Shown piece after piece: positions 34,689-44,102 of a stretch of DNA of 64,000 nucleotides. The notes beneath the pieces were generated by a model, which was not told the DNA's origin, ran no database searches, and worked only from the letters and a program-made list of their open reading frames with translations. Every line of letters starts with the position of its first letter. Position 1 is the stretch's first letter. The translations under genes were made by a program, and so were the position numbers. This stretch comes from Luminiphilus syltensis NOR5-1B (GTDB lineage: Bacteria; Pseudomonadota; Gammaproteobacteria; Pseudomonadales; Halieaceae), in contig NZ_DS999411.1 of NCBI RefSeq assembly GCF_000158175.1, positions 2,450,714 through 2,514,713 of the forward strand, in the 5' to 3' direction.

Positions 34689-35153
34689 TCAGGGACCGGC
34701 GCGTAAATCGATAGCGCCCTCGTGGCGGGTACGCACCGATACGGGCAATCCATCAATGGCGAGCTTGGCATCCAGCCGGTAGGGCACCGCAGCGTCCGGT
34801 GGGTTGTTGATGAAGTCCCGCAGTACACCTAGTGACGACAGCATACTGACCGTCAACTCGACCTCCGCTGTCCCTTCGTCGAATGCCCCGATCTCGATGC
34901 GCTGGTTGCTAACCCCCGAAAGTATTTTGGTGTCACGAAGAAAGACGTCGTAGGCCAGTCCGTCGATACCGAGTGCAATGGCGTTTGGATTGGTGACACG
35001 CAATCCCACCGCAAAAACCGCATCCAGACCACGGGTGCCCGTGGGCTTGATATAGAGCAGCTCAACTTCAGGGTCATCAAAGTCACTGAGGTCGTTCAAC
35101 GTACTGCATCCAGACATAATCAGTGTCAGGATTGTTAACATGACTAATCGCAT
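34689..35153 (-). CDS. LEA type 2 (WHy-domain) lipoprotein
   Basis: This lipoprotein of about 154 aa has signal MRLVMLTILTLIMSGC, in which the Cys is lipidated. The rest is a water-stress/hypersensitive (WHy, LEA-14) beta-sandwich with LLYIKPTGTRGLDAVFAVGLRVTNPN and FRDF-type strands. Related proteins in gammaproteobacteria are small envelope proteins linked with desiccation or stress. ATG at 35153 is chosen because GGAG lies about seven bases before it and the lipobox position fits; an upstream frame from 35207 would spoil the signal. Confidence 0.82.
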   Translation of the reverse strand: MRLVMLTILTLIMSGCSTLNDLSDFDDPEVELLYIKPTGTRGLDAVFAVGLRVTNPNAIALGIDGLAYDVFLRDTKILSGVSNQRIEIGAFDEGTAEVELTVSMLSSLGVLRDFINNPPDAAVPYRLDAKLAIDGLPVSVRTRHEGAIDLRAGP

Positions 35154-35265
35154 CGGTTTTCTCCGCTGGCCCGCATTGATGGTTCCGGTGATACTGGGCA
35201 ATGCCAAAATCGTTTGAGTTTACGCCTGTCTATTGTGGGCGACGTCCTTTCTTCAGGAGCTGAGT

Positions 35266-36132
35266 ATGAGCCTCTCCAGCAAGACTATCTTTATTACCGG
35301 CGCCAGTCGCGGTATCGGCCTGGCAATCGCGAAACGGGCGGCGTGCGATGGCGCCAATATTGTGATTGCCGCCAAGACCGCCGAGCCTCATCCGAAACTG
35401 CCGGGCACCATCTATACCGCGGCTGAGGAGATCGAGGAAGCCGGGGGGCAGGCCTTGCCGCTGACCTGCGATATTCGTTTTGAGGATCAAGTACAGGCGG
35501 CGGTGGATAAAACCGTCGATCGTTTTGGCGGTATCGACGTCTGCATTAATAATGCGAGCGCGATCAGTCTCACGCCTACCTGTGAGACCGATATGAAACG
35601 CTACGACTTGATGAATGAGATCAATACCCGGGGGACTTTTCTCACTTCCCGGGTGTGTATTCCCCATCTCAAGCAGTCGGATAACGCGCATATTCTCAAC
35701 CTGGCGCCGCCACTGGATATGGATGCCCGCTGGTTCGCCCCCCATGTCGCCTACACCATCGCCAAAATGGGTATGAGCCTGTGTACGCTGGGAATGGCGG
35801 AGGAGCTTGCTGGAGAGGGAATCGCGGTGAATTCGCTGTGGCCCCTGACGGCGATTGACACCGCTGCGGTAAGAAACGTGCTGGGAGGAGAGGGAGTCGC
35901 CGGTGGCTGCCGCACGGTCGATATCATGGCCGACGCGGCCTACGAGGTGATTACACGCCCTTCGGGTGACTGCACCGGCAATTTTTATATCGACGAAGTG
36001 CTGCTTCGCGACGCCGGTGTTATCGATTTCGACCGGTACTCGGTCGATCCCTCTGCCGATTTATACCGCGATTTTTTTGTTCCCGAGTCGATAGCGGATG
36101 CGCTGCCTACCCGGACACTAACCACGTATTAG
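35266..36132 (+). CDS. SDR-family oxidoreductase (HSDL2-like)
   Basis: This 288-aa short-chain dehydrogenase has the cofactor motif TGASRGIGLA near residue 10, CINNASAISL near 100 and the catalytic YTIAKMGMS (Tyr and Lys) near 165. The insert KTAEPHPKLPGTIYTAAEEI is characteristic of the HSDL2-like group, thought to act on fatty-acyl or steroid substrates. ATG at 35266 follows AGGAG at the right spacing, so the longer frame from 35233 is rejected. Confidence 0.88.
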   Translation: MSLSSKTIFITGASRGIGLAIAKRAACDGANIVIAAKTAEPHPKLPGTIYTAAEEIEEAGGQALPLTCDIRFEDQVQAAVDKTVDRFGGIDVCINNASAISLTPTCETDMKRYDLMNEINTRGTFLTSRVCIPHLKQSDNAHILNLAPPLDMDARWFAPHVAYTIAKMGMSLCTLGMAEELAGEGIAVNSLWPLTAIDTAAVRNVLGGEGVAGGCRTVDIMADAAYEVITRPSGDCTGNFYIDEVLLRDAGVIDFDRYSVDPSADLYRDFFVPESIADALPTRTLTTY

Positions 36133-36226
36133 GCTCCTACAATATCGGTGGAATGGGCTAGCGCAGTCGCCGTTGTCGGCGGTGCTAAGATCGCCGGCTC
36201 GCAGAGGGCGAACCGGCGCCCAGCAT

Positions 36227-36922
36227 CTACTTGAACTGGTTGTCGCCGAACATGTTTTTGTAGGTTTCCTCGGTGGGATTGCCTACCTTTTGATCTTCAG
36301 CAAGAACCGCGACGCCGCGCTGCACGGCGGGACGCTCAGCGATGGTATCGGCCCAGCGCTTCACATTGGGATAGTGTTCGATATCGATGCGGTGCATCTC
36401 CCGCTGCTTGGGCATTGTCCAGGGGTAGGTGGCAACATCGGCGATGGAGTACTCCGGACCCGCAAGATACTCAGAGTCAGCAAGACGGCGATCCATGACG
36501 CCGTAGAGCTGATTACACACCTTGTGGTATCGCTCCTTGGCGAGGGGTACGTCTTCAGGGCAGTAACCCTGAAAGTAACCGTTCTGACCGAACATTGGTC
36601 CCACATTACCCATCTGGAACATCAGCCATTGAATAACGTCATAGCGGTCCCGGGTATCAGAGGGCCACAGTTTTCCGGTTTTCTCGGCGAGATACATCAG
36701 GATCGCGCCGCTTTCAAATACCGCATAGGGCTCCCCATGGGGGCCCTCGGTATCCACGATGGCAGGAATGCGATTGTTCGGGCTGATGGCGATAAATTCC
36801 GGGTCGAACTGCTCACCATTGAGGATATCGACAGGGCAGACTTCATAATCGAGGCCGACCTCTTCAAGCATGATCGCCGTTTTGTGGCCATTGGGCGTCG
36901 GCCAGTAATAGTGCTTAATCAT
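36227..36922 (-). CDS. Glutathione S-transferase, nu-class-like (YfcG/YghU type)
   Basis: This 231-aa GST has an N-terminal thioredoxin fold (YYWPTPNGHKTAIMLEE, NNRIPAIVD, VFESGAILMYLAEKTG) and a C-terminal helical domain with YSIADVATYPW. The TPNG start motif places it near YfcG/YghU, which act as disulfide-bond reductases rather than classical transferases. Its ATG overlaps the stop of the next GST gene by four bases, so the two form an operon. Confidence 0.88.
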   Translation of the reverse strand: MIKHYYWPTPNGHKTAIMLEEVGLDYEVCPVDILNGEQFDPEFIAISPNNRIPAIVDTEGPHGEPYAVFESGAILMYLAEKTGKLWPSDTRDRYDVIQWLMFQMGNVGPMFGQNGYFQGYCPEDVPLAKERYHKVCNQLYGVMDRRLADSEYLAGPEYSIADVATYPWTMPKQREMHRIDIEHYPNVKRWADTIAERPAVQRGVAVLAEDQKVGNPTEETYKNMFGDNQFK

Positions 36923-37653
36923 GCGTTGGCTTCCTGCGCCGCGAGTACTTCCTGAACATTTTTTTGCAGGAATGCCGCGGAATCGTCGCCTTCAAAATCC
37001 TTGTTGTAGTGGCTGGTTACTGAAGGTCGCTGAATCGACTCTTCCCACCATGCCTTGAGGTTCGGGCGGCCGGCAAAGACATCAAACTCCGGGTGAAGCG
37101 GATCTTTGGCCTCGTAAAACTTGACGCGGAAGTCCATGTAACTGATGGCGTGCAACATGGAGGCCTGGCCGATATCAAACTGGTCGAATCCCTTCTTGCA
37201 GGCGACTTCGAGCTGGTCGCAGCCGCGGATAATCTTGGGCCAGATCCACTCGAAGAATTCAATGCGTTGCTCCTTCTCTGGCTGCCAGCCTTCCATGACC
37301 AGCATGACGGTGGTCTCAAACATGGTGTCAGCCAGTGCGAGTCGGGTAATGGCGTCCCAACGTGCAGGTCCGGTCGACGGAAACAGGTGCTTGCCTGTCT
37401 TGCTCATACTATCGAGGCATTCGGCGACGGCCTGGCTGCCGTAGATGACCTGCCCGCTATCGAGGGCCAGCGTGGGTACCTTGTCCAGCGGGTTGAGTGC
37501 GGCAAAGGAATAGGCATCGCCCTGATCTTCACCGTCCCGGTTTTTGAACGGATAGGCCGGTACAAATGTAATGTCATCCCACAGGCCCGCCTCGTGCGCG
37601 GTGACCAGGACTTTGTGAATAAAGGTGTGGAAAGGTGAGTAAAAGAGCTTCAT
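36919..37653 (-). CDS. Glutathione S-transferase family protein
   Basis: This 244-aa GST-fold protein has an N-terminal thioredoxin-like domain starting KLFYSPFHTFIHKVLVTAHE, with DKVPTLALDSGQVIYGSQAVAECLD binding the gamma-glutamyl group, and a helical C-terminal domain. It is the first gene of a two-gene operon with the YfcG-like GST (four-base overlap). The substrate is unknown; detoxification or disulfide reduction is likely. Confidence 0.86.
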   Translation of the reverse strand: MKLFYSPFHTFIHKVLVTAHEAGLWDDITFVPAYPFKNRDGEDQGDAYSFAALNPLDKVPTLALDSGQVIYGSQAVAECLDSMSKTGKHLFPSTGPARWDAITRLALADTMFETTVMLVMEGWQPEKEQRIEFFEWIWPKIIRGCDQLEVACKKGFDQFDIGQASMLHAISYMDFRVKFYEAKDPLHPEFDVFAGRPNLKAWWEESIQRPSVTSHYNKDFEGDDSAAFLQKNVQEVLAAQEANA

Positions 37654-38064
37654 GGATTCCGACCTCGGTTGCGTGAATTTGAAGGGGAAAGAGCATATCA
37701 GCTCTAGTCCACGGCACCTGCCGTATTCTGGTCTCCCTGCAGGTCAAACGGCGCTTTGTGGCATCTTGATGCGATGCGGCCAAGTCAGTAGCCACACCAC
37801 AAATAACGCAGTGACAATGCCTTTCACATAGGCGAGCCAAAGGTATTGTTAGTGGCTGAGCCCGAGCCCGAGCCGTTGCCGCCATTGTTCGGCGTAGTGC
37901 TCGTGCCAGACGAGGATGCTCATCGGTATGGTCCCTTCTTCCCGTTCTTGAAAGGCCCAGCATACGCCAAACCAACGTGGGCTCCGTCAGCAATCGCCGC
38001 TCGTAACTCCGGAGCGGTTGCGCGACAATAGCCGGTCTTTCCTCATTGAAGGAGTACCAAAATC
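37654..38064. other. Intergenic region, 411 bp, with a disrupted small membrane ORF
   Basis: Between the divergent GST operon and cysK. On the minus strand an ATG at 37923 opens a frame that reads SILVWHEHYAEQW and so on for about 23 codons, meets TAA, and would continue with a hydrophobic segment (WLAYVKGIVTALFVVWLL) to a TGA near 37745. This could be a small membrane protein broken by a nonsense mutation, or chance. The cysK promoter is expected at the right end. Confidence 0.35.
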
Positions 38065-39129
38065 ATGGCGTATCAGACAACTGGACTCGGCAGGCGGTAC
38101 GACTCCGTGCTGCAAACCGTGGGCGACACCCCGGTCATCCGTATCAATCGACTGGCTCCCGATGGTGTCACCGTTTATGTGAAAGCCGAGGCGTTCAATC
38201 CGGCGGCATCGGTCAAAGACCGTCTCGCACTGAGTATCATCGAGACCGCTGAGCGCGATGGCACACTCAAGCCCGGTCAAACCGTGGTCGAGGCAACCTC
38301 CGGTAATACAGGGATTGGTCTCGCCATGGTCTGCGCGGCGAAGGGCTATTCACTGGTGATCACCATGGCGGACAGTTTCTCTGTCGAGCGTCGAAAGTTG
38401 ATGCGCTTTCTGGGCGCGAAGGTGGTGCTTACGCCCAAGGCGGAGAAGGGCTTTGGTATGGTCAAAAAAGCACAGGAACTCGCCGAAAAAAATGGCTGGT
38501 TTCTGGCGAGTCAGTTTGAGACCAGCGCCAATGCGGATATCCACGAGTCCACCACAGGCCCCGAAATTCTGGGCGACTTTGCTGGGCAGCGCCTGGATTA
38601 CTGGGTGACCGGCTATGGCACCGGGGGTACCGTCACGGGGGTTGGGCGTGTTCTACGCGAGCATCGGCCGGAGGTCAAAATCGTACTCAGCGAGCCTGCC
38701 AATGCGCAGTTATTGGGCTCGGGCAAGATCAATGCCCGTAACGAAGCGCACCAACCGACCGAGAGTCATCCCGAGTTCGAGCCGCATCCCATACAGGGTT
38801 GGACCCCGGACTTTATCCCCTGGGTACTGCAGGAGGCGATTGATGATTCGCTTTATGATGAACTGATTCCAGTGGCGGGCCCGGACGGTATTGCCTGGGC
38901 GAAGCGGTTGGCGTCAGAGGAGGGGATTCTCACGGGTATTTCCGGTGGTTCTTCTTTCGCGGTGGCCATGGCTGTGGCTGAAAAGGCGCCTGCAGGGTCG
39001 GTTATTTTATGTATGTTGCCCGATACCGGTGAACGCTATTTGTCGACGCCGTTGTTTGAGGACATCGCCGAGGAAATGAGCGATGAAGAGCGCGCTCTAT
39101 CCCGGTCCACGCCCGGTTACCAGTGCTGA
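38065..39129 (+). CDS. cysK: Cysteine synthase A
   Basis: This 354-aa PLP enzyme makes L-cysteine from O-acetylserine and sulfide. The PLP lysine is Lys51 in NPAASVKDRL, the substrate loop TSGNTG lies at 78-83, and the phosphate-binding GTGGTVTGVGR and C-terminal GISGGSS are intact. It is longer than enteric CysK (about 320 aa) because of an insert around 230-260 (INARNEAHQPTESHPEF) and a C-terminal tail, as seen in related marine gammaproteobacterial and plant-like forms. Transcribed alone. Confidence 0.93.
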   Translation: MAYQTTGLGRRYDSVLQTVGDTPVIRINRLAPDGVTVYVKAEAFNPAASVKDRLALSIIETAERDGTLKPGQTVVEATSGNTGIGLAMVCAAKGYSLVITMADSFSVERRKLMRFLGAKVVLTPKAEKGFGMVKKAQELAEKNGWFLASQFETSANADIHESTTGPEILGDFAGQRLDYWVTGYGTGGTVTGVGRVLREHRPEVKIVLSEPANAQLLGSGKINARNEAHQPTESHPEFEPHPIQGWTPDFIPWVLQEAIDDSLYDELIPVAGPDGIAWAKRLASEEGILTGISGGSSFAVAMAVAEKAPAGSVILCMLPDTGERYLSTPLFEDIAEEMSDEERALSRSTPGYQC

Positions 39130-39177
39130 ACATCCAGCGGTACAGCGCTGGCGGGCTCCGTTCCTGCGGCTACCCGT

Positions 39178-39200
39178 CGGCCTTAAAGCCGCTATTTATT
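39178..39200 (+). terminator. Possible terminator-like hairpin after cysK
   Basis: CGGC-CTTAAA-GCCG forms a short four-base-pair stem followed by CTATTTATT. It lies about 50 bp after the cysK stop and before gmhA. The stem is short, so it is only a weak candidate. Confidence 0.25.
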
Positions 39201-39277
39201 ACAGCGTCTGAATGTCGGGTTGGTCTGCGAGTCTTCCAGCAATCGATCGGGCGTCGCCGTGCTCTGGAGGCACATTA

Positions 39278-39850
39278 GTGAACGCATTTATTGAGCAAGA
39301 GTTGAGCGAGCATTGCGACGTTATCAAGGCGCTGGGATCGCTGACCCGCGATATCGCTGATGCGGCCAGGCTCTGCTCGGCTGCACTGGATCGTGGCGGG
39401 CGGATTTATCTCTGCGGCAACGGGGGTTCGGCAGGGGACGCGCAACATATTGCGGCTGAGCTCATTGGCCGCCTGATCCATGACCGTAAATCGCTGCCGG
39501 CGGTGGCGTTAACCACGGATACATCAGCATTAACCGCTATTGCCAACGACTACGGCTACGACCATGTCTTTGCGCGCCAGGTCGAGGGTCTGCTGAGCCC
39601 GGGCGACGTATTGATTGCAATATCGACCTCGGGTAACTCCGCCAACGTCCTCAACGCGGTGGATACTGCCTTTGAAAAAGGTGGAACCGTCGTCGCATTG
39701 AGTGGCAAAGACGGTGGTGAACTTGCCCGTCGGGTCGACGGCTGCATCACCGTGCCTTCCCAGACCACCGCTCGTATCCAGGAGTGCCATATTCTGATCG
39801 GCCATATTTTATGCGGTCTCATCGAGTCGGAATTGGGACTGCGTCAGTAA
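39278..39850 (+). CDS. gmhA: Phosphoheptose isomerase (sedoheptulose-7-phosphate isomerase)
   Basis: This 190-aa SIS-domain enzyme makes D-glycero-D-manno-heptose 7-phosphate, the first step of LPS inner-core heptose synthesis. CGNGGSAGDAQHIAAEL carries the phosphate loop and active-site residues; TTDTSALTAIANDYG and STSGNSANVL are conserved, and the C-terminal His-containing IQECHILIGHILC is present. GTG at 39278 follows GGAGG by seven bases, which settles the start against a longer frame from 39212. It is followed eight bases later by gmhB, and hldE lies at 46.5 kb. Confidence 0.92.
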   Translation: MNAFIEQELSEHCDVIKALGSLTRDIADAARLCSAALDRGGRIYLCGNGGSAGDAQHIAAELIGRLIHDRKSLPAVALTTDTSALTAIANDYGYDHVFARQVEGLLSPGDVLIAISTSGNSANVLNAVDTAFEKGGTVVALSGKDGGELARRVDGCITVPSQTTARIQECHILIGHILCGLIESELGLRQ

Positions 39851-39857
39851 ATTGCCG

Positions 39858-40403
39858 ATGGCTCGCTCAGGTAAGGCGGCGTTTATCGATCGTGATGGAG
39901 TGATTAATCGCGATCATGGCTATGTTTATCAGTGGCAGGATTTCGAATTTCTTCCCGGTGCCATTGAGGGCATGCGCCGTCTCCAGGAGCATGGCTGTCG
40001 AATCATTGTCATCACCAATCAGTCGGGTATCGGTCGGGGCTTTTACGACGAGGCCGTCTTCGAGGCGCTGACCGACACAATGTGTCAGCACCTGCAAGAG
40101 CAGGGGGTGCGTATTGATCGCGTTTACTTTTGCCCCCATCACCCCGAAAAGGCGTTGGGGGATTTTCGCGTGGCCTGTGATTGTCGGAAGCCCGCCCCGG
40201 GAATGCTTCTCCGTGGTATCGATGAATTTGATATCGACCCTGGTGCTTCGCTACTCATCGGTGACAAGCCGAGCGATATCGAGGCGGGCATCCGGGCATC
40301 CATCGGACATTTGTATCAGGTCACCGAGGCGACGCCGGTTGCGCCGGCGACCGCTGTCGCATCGCTTCTGGATGCGGCGGATCGGTTTATCGGCGCGTCC
40401 TAG
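39858..40403 (+). CDS. gmhB: D-glycero-D-manno-heptose 1,7-bisphosphate 7-phosphatase
   Basis: This 181-aa HAD phosphatase removes the 7-phosphate in ADP-heptose synthesis. The nucleophile motif is FIDRDGVIN near the start, VITNQSGIGRG is motif II, the zinc site is CPHHPEK with CDCRKP, and IGDKPSDIEAG is motif IV. It directly follows gmhA. Its stop overlaps the convergent sulfotransferase gene by four bases. Confidence 0.92.
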   Translation: MARSGKAAFIDRDGVINRDHGYVYQWQDFEFLPGAIEGMRRLQEHGCRIIVITNQSGIGRGFYDEAVFEALTDTMCQHLQEQGVRIDRVYFCPHHPEKALGDFRVACDCRKPAPGMLLRGIDEFDIDPGASLLIGDKPSDIEAGIRASIGHLYQVTEATPVAPATAVASLLDAADRFIGAS

Positions 40404-41050
40404 AACGCGTAGTCAAACAACTCGATATCTCGGGCGAAATGCTGAGCAACGAGATCCCGTGTTTTATCGTTGTAATAACTGCGGTAGCGATCCCGGTCAT
40501 CGGCTTTCCGTTTGTGGGGCAGCGTGGGGGCAGGAATCCCAATCCGCTCACAGCAATGGGAAAAGTCCTCTTGCAGGTTTTCATAGCGGCCGATGAAATC
40601 GGCAATCACGTTGCCTCGAAGGTCGATCAGGTAGTCGCTTTGCGGCGTAATCGAGGTGTCGAGGTGGTACTGCCACGGTCGCTGCGGGTCGAGCTTGCGT
40701 GACAGGAAGTCTTCGAAGCTTTCGTTCTCAAGAAGTAGCTGCGGTCGTTCGCGCTTGATGTGGTGGTAGGAACTGACCTGTAAATCCCAGGGGTTGCGGA
40801 CAAAGGCAAATTTGAACAATTCGTCGAAGAACTCGTGTGGCAGTAGTTCCCGGGCAGCGATTATCTTGCTGTGTCGCGGTAGTTTGATGCCCACCTCGTG
40901 CCTCGTGATACTGCTTAATTTGCTGGCAATGAACTGGGGCAGATAGTAGGGGTCGCGCCACCGGTACTTCTGCAGTGCACCTCTGACGCTGGTGCCGCCG
41001 GTCTTGGCAATGTGGACGAACAGGAAACGGTAGCGGTGAGAGAGCAGCAT
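40400..41050 (-). CDS. Sulfotransferase family 2 protein
   Basis: This 216-aa PAPS-dependent sulfotransferase has the 5'-phosphosulfate loop FLFVHIAKTGGTSVRG and the 3'-phosphate site FAFVRNPWDLQVSSYHH. ATG at 41050 lies directly after the stop of the GT4 gene (41056), so the pair is an operon; the longer frame to 41374 is antisense-like sequence inside the GT4 gene and is rejected. Placed among LPS genes, it probably sulfates an O-antigen or core sugar (inference). Confidence 0.85.
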   Translation of the reverse strand: MLLSHRYRFLFVHIAKTGGTSVRGALQKYRWRDPYYLPQFIASKLSSITRHEVGIKLPRHSKIIAARELLPHEFFDELFKFAFVRNPWDLQVSSYHHIKRERPQLLLENESFEDFLSRKLDPQRPWQYHLDTSITPQSDYLIDLRGNVIADFIGRYENLQEDFSHCCERIGIPAPTLPHKRKADDRDRYRSYYNDKTRDLVAQHFARDIELFDYAF

Positions 41051-41055
41051 GGGAA

Positions 41056-42267
41056 CTATTGACCGTTGACAGAAAGACCCAGCGCCCGCAGATAGGCGCG
41101 TGCGCTGGCTTCCGCATGATACGCCGATACCGCCGCTTTGAGTATTTCCGGTGGTGGAGGTGAGTTCAGCATCTGTTCCATGCCGGACGCCAGTGCTCCT
41201 GCATCCCCCATGGGCACCAGCGGTGCAACGACGCCCCCATCCAGGACCTCGCGCGGCCCGCTCGGGCAGTCTGTGGCCACGACAGGAACACCGAGTGCCA
41301 GTGCTTCCGAAAGCGTATTGGGTGACCCTTCCCAGCGGGATGACAGTACGAAAACCCGGCTCCGTGACATCCACGCCCAGGGGTTTTTCTGAAAGCCCGG
41401 CAGGCCGATGTCATCCGCGATACCCAACTGCTCTGCCAACCGCTGTAGTGATTCTCGCTGCTCGCCATCGCCGAGAATGATCAGGTGTGCGTTTCGTGTC
41501 TTGCGAAGCAACGCAAAGGCCTCAAGCAGCGTCGGAAAGTCCTTTTGCGCGGTCAGCCTTCCGACGCCGATAATCACCGGGGGTTCCTCGTCGAACCAGG
41601 GGTGCGGCGATGGCGCATCGGCCAGGCGAAATAGTTCGGGTGTAATAACGGGGTTGGCGATGACGGTCATCGCATCGCGCCTCAGGCCGGTGATGTGGGC
41701 GATATCGCTAGCGACCCCCTCACTGACGGGGATAATGGCCTGCATTGCGGGATAATAGGTGCGCATCGCATCGAACCATAATCGCTTGCGACGCTCGCTC
41801 TTGCCCTCCAGAGCGGCGGTGACCGTGGTTCCCAGTCGCCCGCCGATGGGTGTATCGACCCGCGCAAGGCGCCGCGCGCGCACAGCGGCGACAATCGCGC
41901 GGTGCTTGACGGCAAGCAGCGCGTCGGGTCGCTCGCGGCGAAGGTAGAGGGCCAGCTCGACAACGCTGGTGGCGGTATGGCCGGTTCGGAGGCGGATTAG
42001 ACGCGCACTGGCCGGGAGCTTCTCAACGTAGGGGCCTTCTGCCTTGACCAGCAGGATGTCGAGGCGCACCCCCAGCGCGGTGACGGCCGTGCACAAATTG
42101 GTGATCATGCGTTCCACACCCCCTTGTCCTGAGAAGGAGATGAAGACAGCGAGGTGCGGCGGTCTGGACACGGGATTGCGTACCCTGCGGTAGGAATAAG
42201 ACGGAAAGTTAGCATAGGGTAGGGTCGCTGTGGTCTGCTCGGTTAAGCCACGGTAGAATCCCGCCAA
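41056..42267 (-). CDS. GT4-family glycosyltransferase
   Basis: This retaining GT-B transferase (up to 403 aa) has the acceptor-domain loop FSGQGGVERMITNL, the hinge region VIIGVGRLTAQKDFPTLLEAF, and the donor site SSRWEGSPNTLSEALALGVPVVATD. The first 35 residues (before PPHLAVF) look non-conserved, so the true start may be internal. It is the first gene of an operon with the sulfotransferase, on the opposite strand to the divergent asnB gene. Likely role: LPS core or O-chain assembly. Confidence 0.85.
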   Translation of the reverse strand: MAGFYRGLTEQTTATLPYANFPSYSYRRVRNPVSRPPHLAVFISFSGQGGVERMITNLCTAVTALGVRLDILLVKAEGPYVEKLPASARLIRLRTGHTATSVVELALYLRRERPDALLAVKHRAIVAAVRARRLARVDTPIGGRLGTTVTAALEGKSERRKRLWFDAMRTYYPAMQAIIPVSEGVASDIAHITGLRRDAMTVIANPVITPELFRLADAPSPHPWFDEEPPVIIGVGRLTAQKDFPTLLEAFALLRKTRNAHLIILGDGEQRESLQRLAEQLGIADDIGLPGFQKNPWAWMSRSRVFVLSSRWEGSPNTLSEALALGVPVVATDCPSGPREVLDGGVVAPLVPMGDAGALASGMEQMLNSPPPPEILKAAVSAYHAEASARAYLRALGLSVNGQ

Positions 42268-42284
42268 ATCCCCGGATCTCTATT

Positions 42285-44102
42285 ATGTGCGGAATTGCAG
42301 GCAGTGCTGGCGTTGGTGTTATACCGAGCACAACCCTGCGACAGGTATTCGCACAACTCGCCCACCGTGGTCCCGACGGCACCGGTACCTGTGAGTCCGG
42401 CGGTGTCCACCTGTGCCATACCCGACTGTCGATTATTGACCTTGAAGGCGGCGCGCAGCCGCTCATCACTGCAGATGAGAGCGTGGCGCTGGTCGCCAAC
42501 GGTGAGATTTACAACCACCTTGAGCTGCGTCGGGACCTCGAGCAACTCGGGGCGAAATTTGCCACTGATTCGGACTGCGAGGTCATACTGCACGGCTATT
42601 GCCAGTGGGGCGTTGAGGTTTTGCAGCGGCTCGAAGGTATGTTTGCCTTCGCCTTGCACGATCGAAAGTCGGGACAGGTACTGCTGGCGCGGGATCCGCT
42701 GGGTATGAAACCCCTCTTTCTCGCCAGCACTCCGTCATCGGTCATATTTGGTTCTGAAATCAAGGCGTTAATGCCTCTACTTAATAATAAGCCGGAAGTT
42801 AATCCCCTGGGCTTATTGCAGTTTCTTGAGATGCAGCATAGCTCGGGGAGCACCACACCGATCGCGGGTGTGGACCGCGTACTTGCCGGCGAGGCGGTAC
42901 TGATCCGCGATTCACGGGTAGAGCGGCGCTGGCGTTATTGGCAGATCGCAGATATTGGCGATGCGCCTATTGAGGACCCGATTGCGGCTTTCGACAGGCT
43001 GATGGAAACGGTCTTCACGCAGCATCTGCGCAGCGATGTACCGATTGGGCTGTTTCTTTCAGGCGGCGTCGACTCAACCATTCTCCTGGGTTTGATGCGG
43101 CGATTCGGCGTCGACGACATCCGGGCCTTCAGCCTGGGGTTTCCCGGGTCATCGGTAGGCGATGAGCTCGAGATCGCGACCGAGCTGGCACGTCACTTTG
43201 GCGTTCGTCAGGAGCTCTGCACGCCGGACTCATCGGCGATGCTTGAACGGCTGGTGACGACGGTGTGGGCGGCGGACGATTTGATGCGCGATGCCGCCAA
43301 TTTGCCCACCCTGATGCTGGCGGAGACCGCGTCAGCGGACATGAAGGTGGTGTTCAGCGGCGAGGGCGGGGACGAGGCCTTCGCCGGGTACGGCCGTTAT
43401 CGTGTCGGGCGTGTCGAGCGCTTGCTGAAGAGCTGGGCGTACCCGGGTACGGAAGGTTTCCGTTCCCGGGGCGATTTTCAACGGGGTTTCGCCGGCTCGC
43501 TTTACGGTGACCGGCTGAGTCGTATCGCTGGCGACTGGCGTCAGCCGCTCACGGAATCGAGCGTTGAGTTCCCGGGCCACTGGACGGCGCTACAGCGCGT
43601 GCAGGCGCTGGATTTGACACACGCGCTCCCGAATAACCTTCTGGTCAAAGCCGATCGGATGCTGATGGCGTGCGGTGTCGAGGGGCGAATGCCCTTTGTC
43701 GACCGGCGTATCGTCGAGTTTGGTCTGCGGCTCCCCGATACCCTTAAAATCCGACAGAAGAGCGGTAAGGCGTTCCTCAAGGACTGGGCCGCGACCTTTA
43801 TGCCCTCTGAGCATTTTCAGGGTAAAAAGCGCGGATTTCATGTTCCCATCTCAGATTGGATGACCGGTGAGTACCTGCAGCGGGTCGGACGAACATTGGT
43901 CGGTAACGCTGCAATCAACGAGTGGTTTAAGCGCGACGGTGTTGAGGCCTTAATCCAGCGTCAGGCACACCGCGGCGACGTCGCCCGTCATGTGATGGCA
44001 CTGCTTCAGTTTGCGATCTGGCACCGGCTGATGATTGAGCAGCCGGGTGGCTCGCGCCCCGCTGCGATTGATCCGGTCGATTTTCTCGAGGCGAGCCGGT
44101 GA
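42285..44102 (+). CDS. asnB: Asparagine synthase (glutamine-hydrolysing)
   Basis: This 605-aa two-domain enzyme starts MCGIAGSAG, with Cys2 as the glutaminase nucleophile, and has RLSIIDLEGGAQPL and NGEIYNHLELR in the class II amidotransferase domain. The synthetase domain has the ATP PP-loop SGGVDST at about 259-265 and FSGEGGDEAFAGYGRY. Copies in polysaccharide clusters often amidate a sugar acid or work on an unknown surface substrate rather than free aspartate. Its stop overlaps the start of the O-antigen ligase gene (GTGA), so they are co-translated. Confidence 0.9.
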   Translation: MCGIAGSAGVGVIPSTTLRQVFAQLAHRGPDGTGTCESGGVHLCHTRLSIIDLEGGAQPLITADESVALVANGEIYNHLELRRDLEQLGAKFATDSDCEVILHGYCQWGVEVLQRLEGMFAFALHDRKSGQVLLARDPLGMKPLFLASTPSSVIFGSEIKALMPLLNNKPEVNPLGLLQFLEMQHSSGSTTPIAGVDRVLAGEAVLIRDSRVERRWRYWQIADIGDAPIEDPIAAFDRLMETVFTQHLRSDVPIGLFLSGGVDSTILLGLMRRFGVDDIRAFSLGFPGSSVGDELEIATELARHFGVRQELCTPDSSAMLERLVTTVWAADDLMRDAANLPTLMLAETASADMKVVFSGEGGDEAFAGYGRYRVGRVERLLKSWAYPGTEGFRSRGDFQRGFAGSLYGDRLSRIAGDWRQPLTESSVEFPGHWTALQRVQALDLTHALPNNLLVKADRMLMACGVEGRMPFVDRRIVEFGLRLPDTLKIRQKSGKAFLKDWAATFMPSEHFQGKKRGFHVPISDWMTGEYLQRVGRTLVGNAAINEWFKRDGVEALIQRQAHRGDVARHVMALLQFAIWHRLMIEQPGGSRPAAIDPVDFLEASR

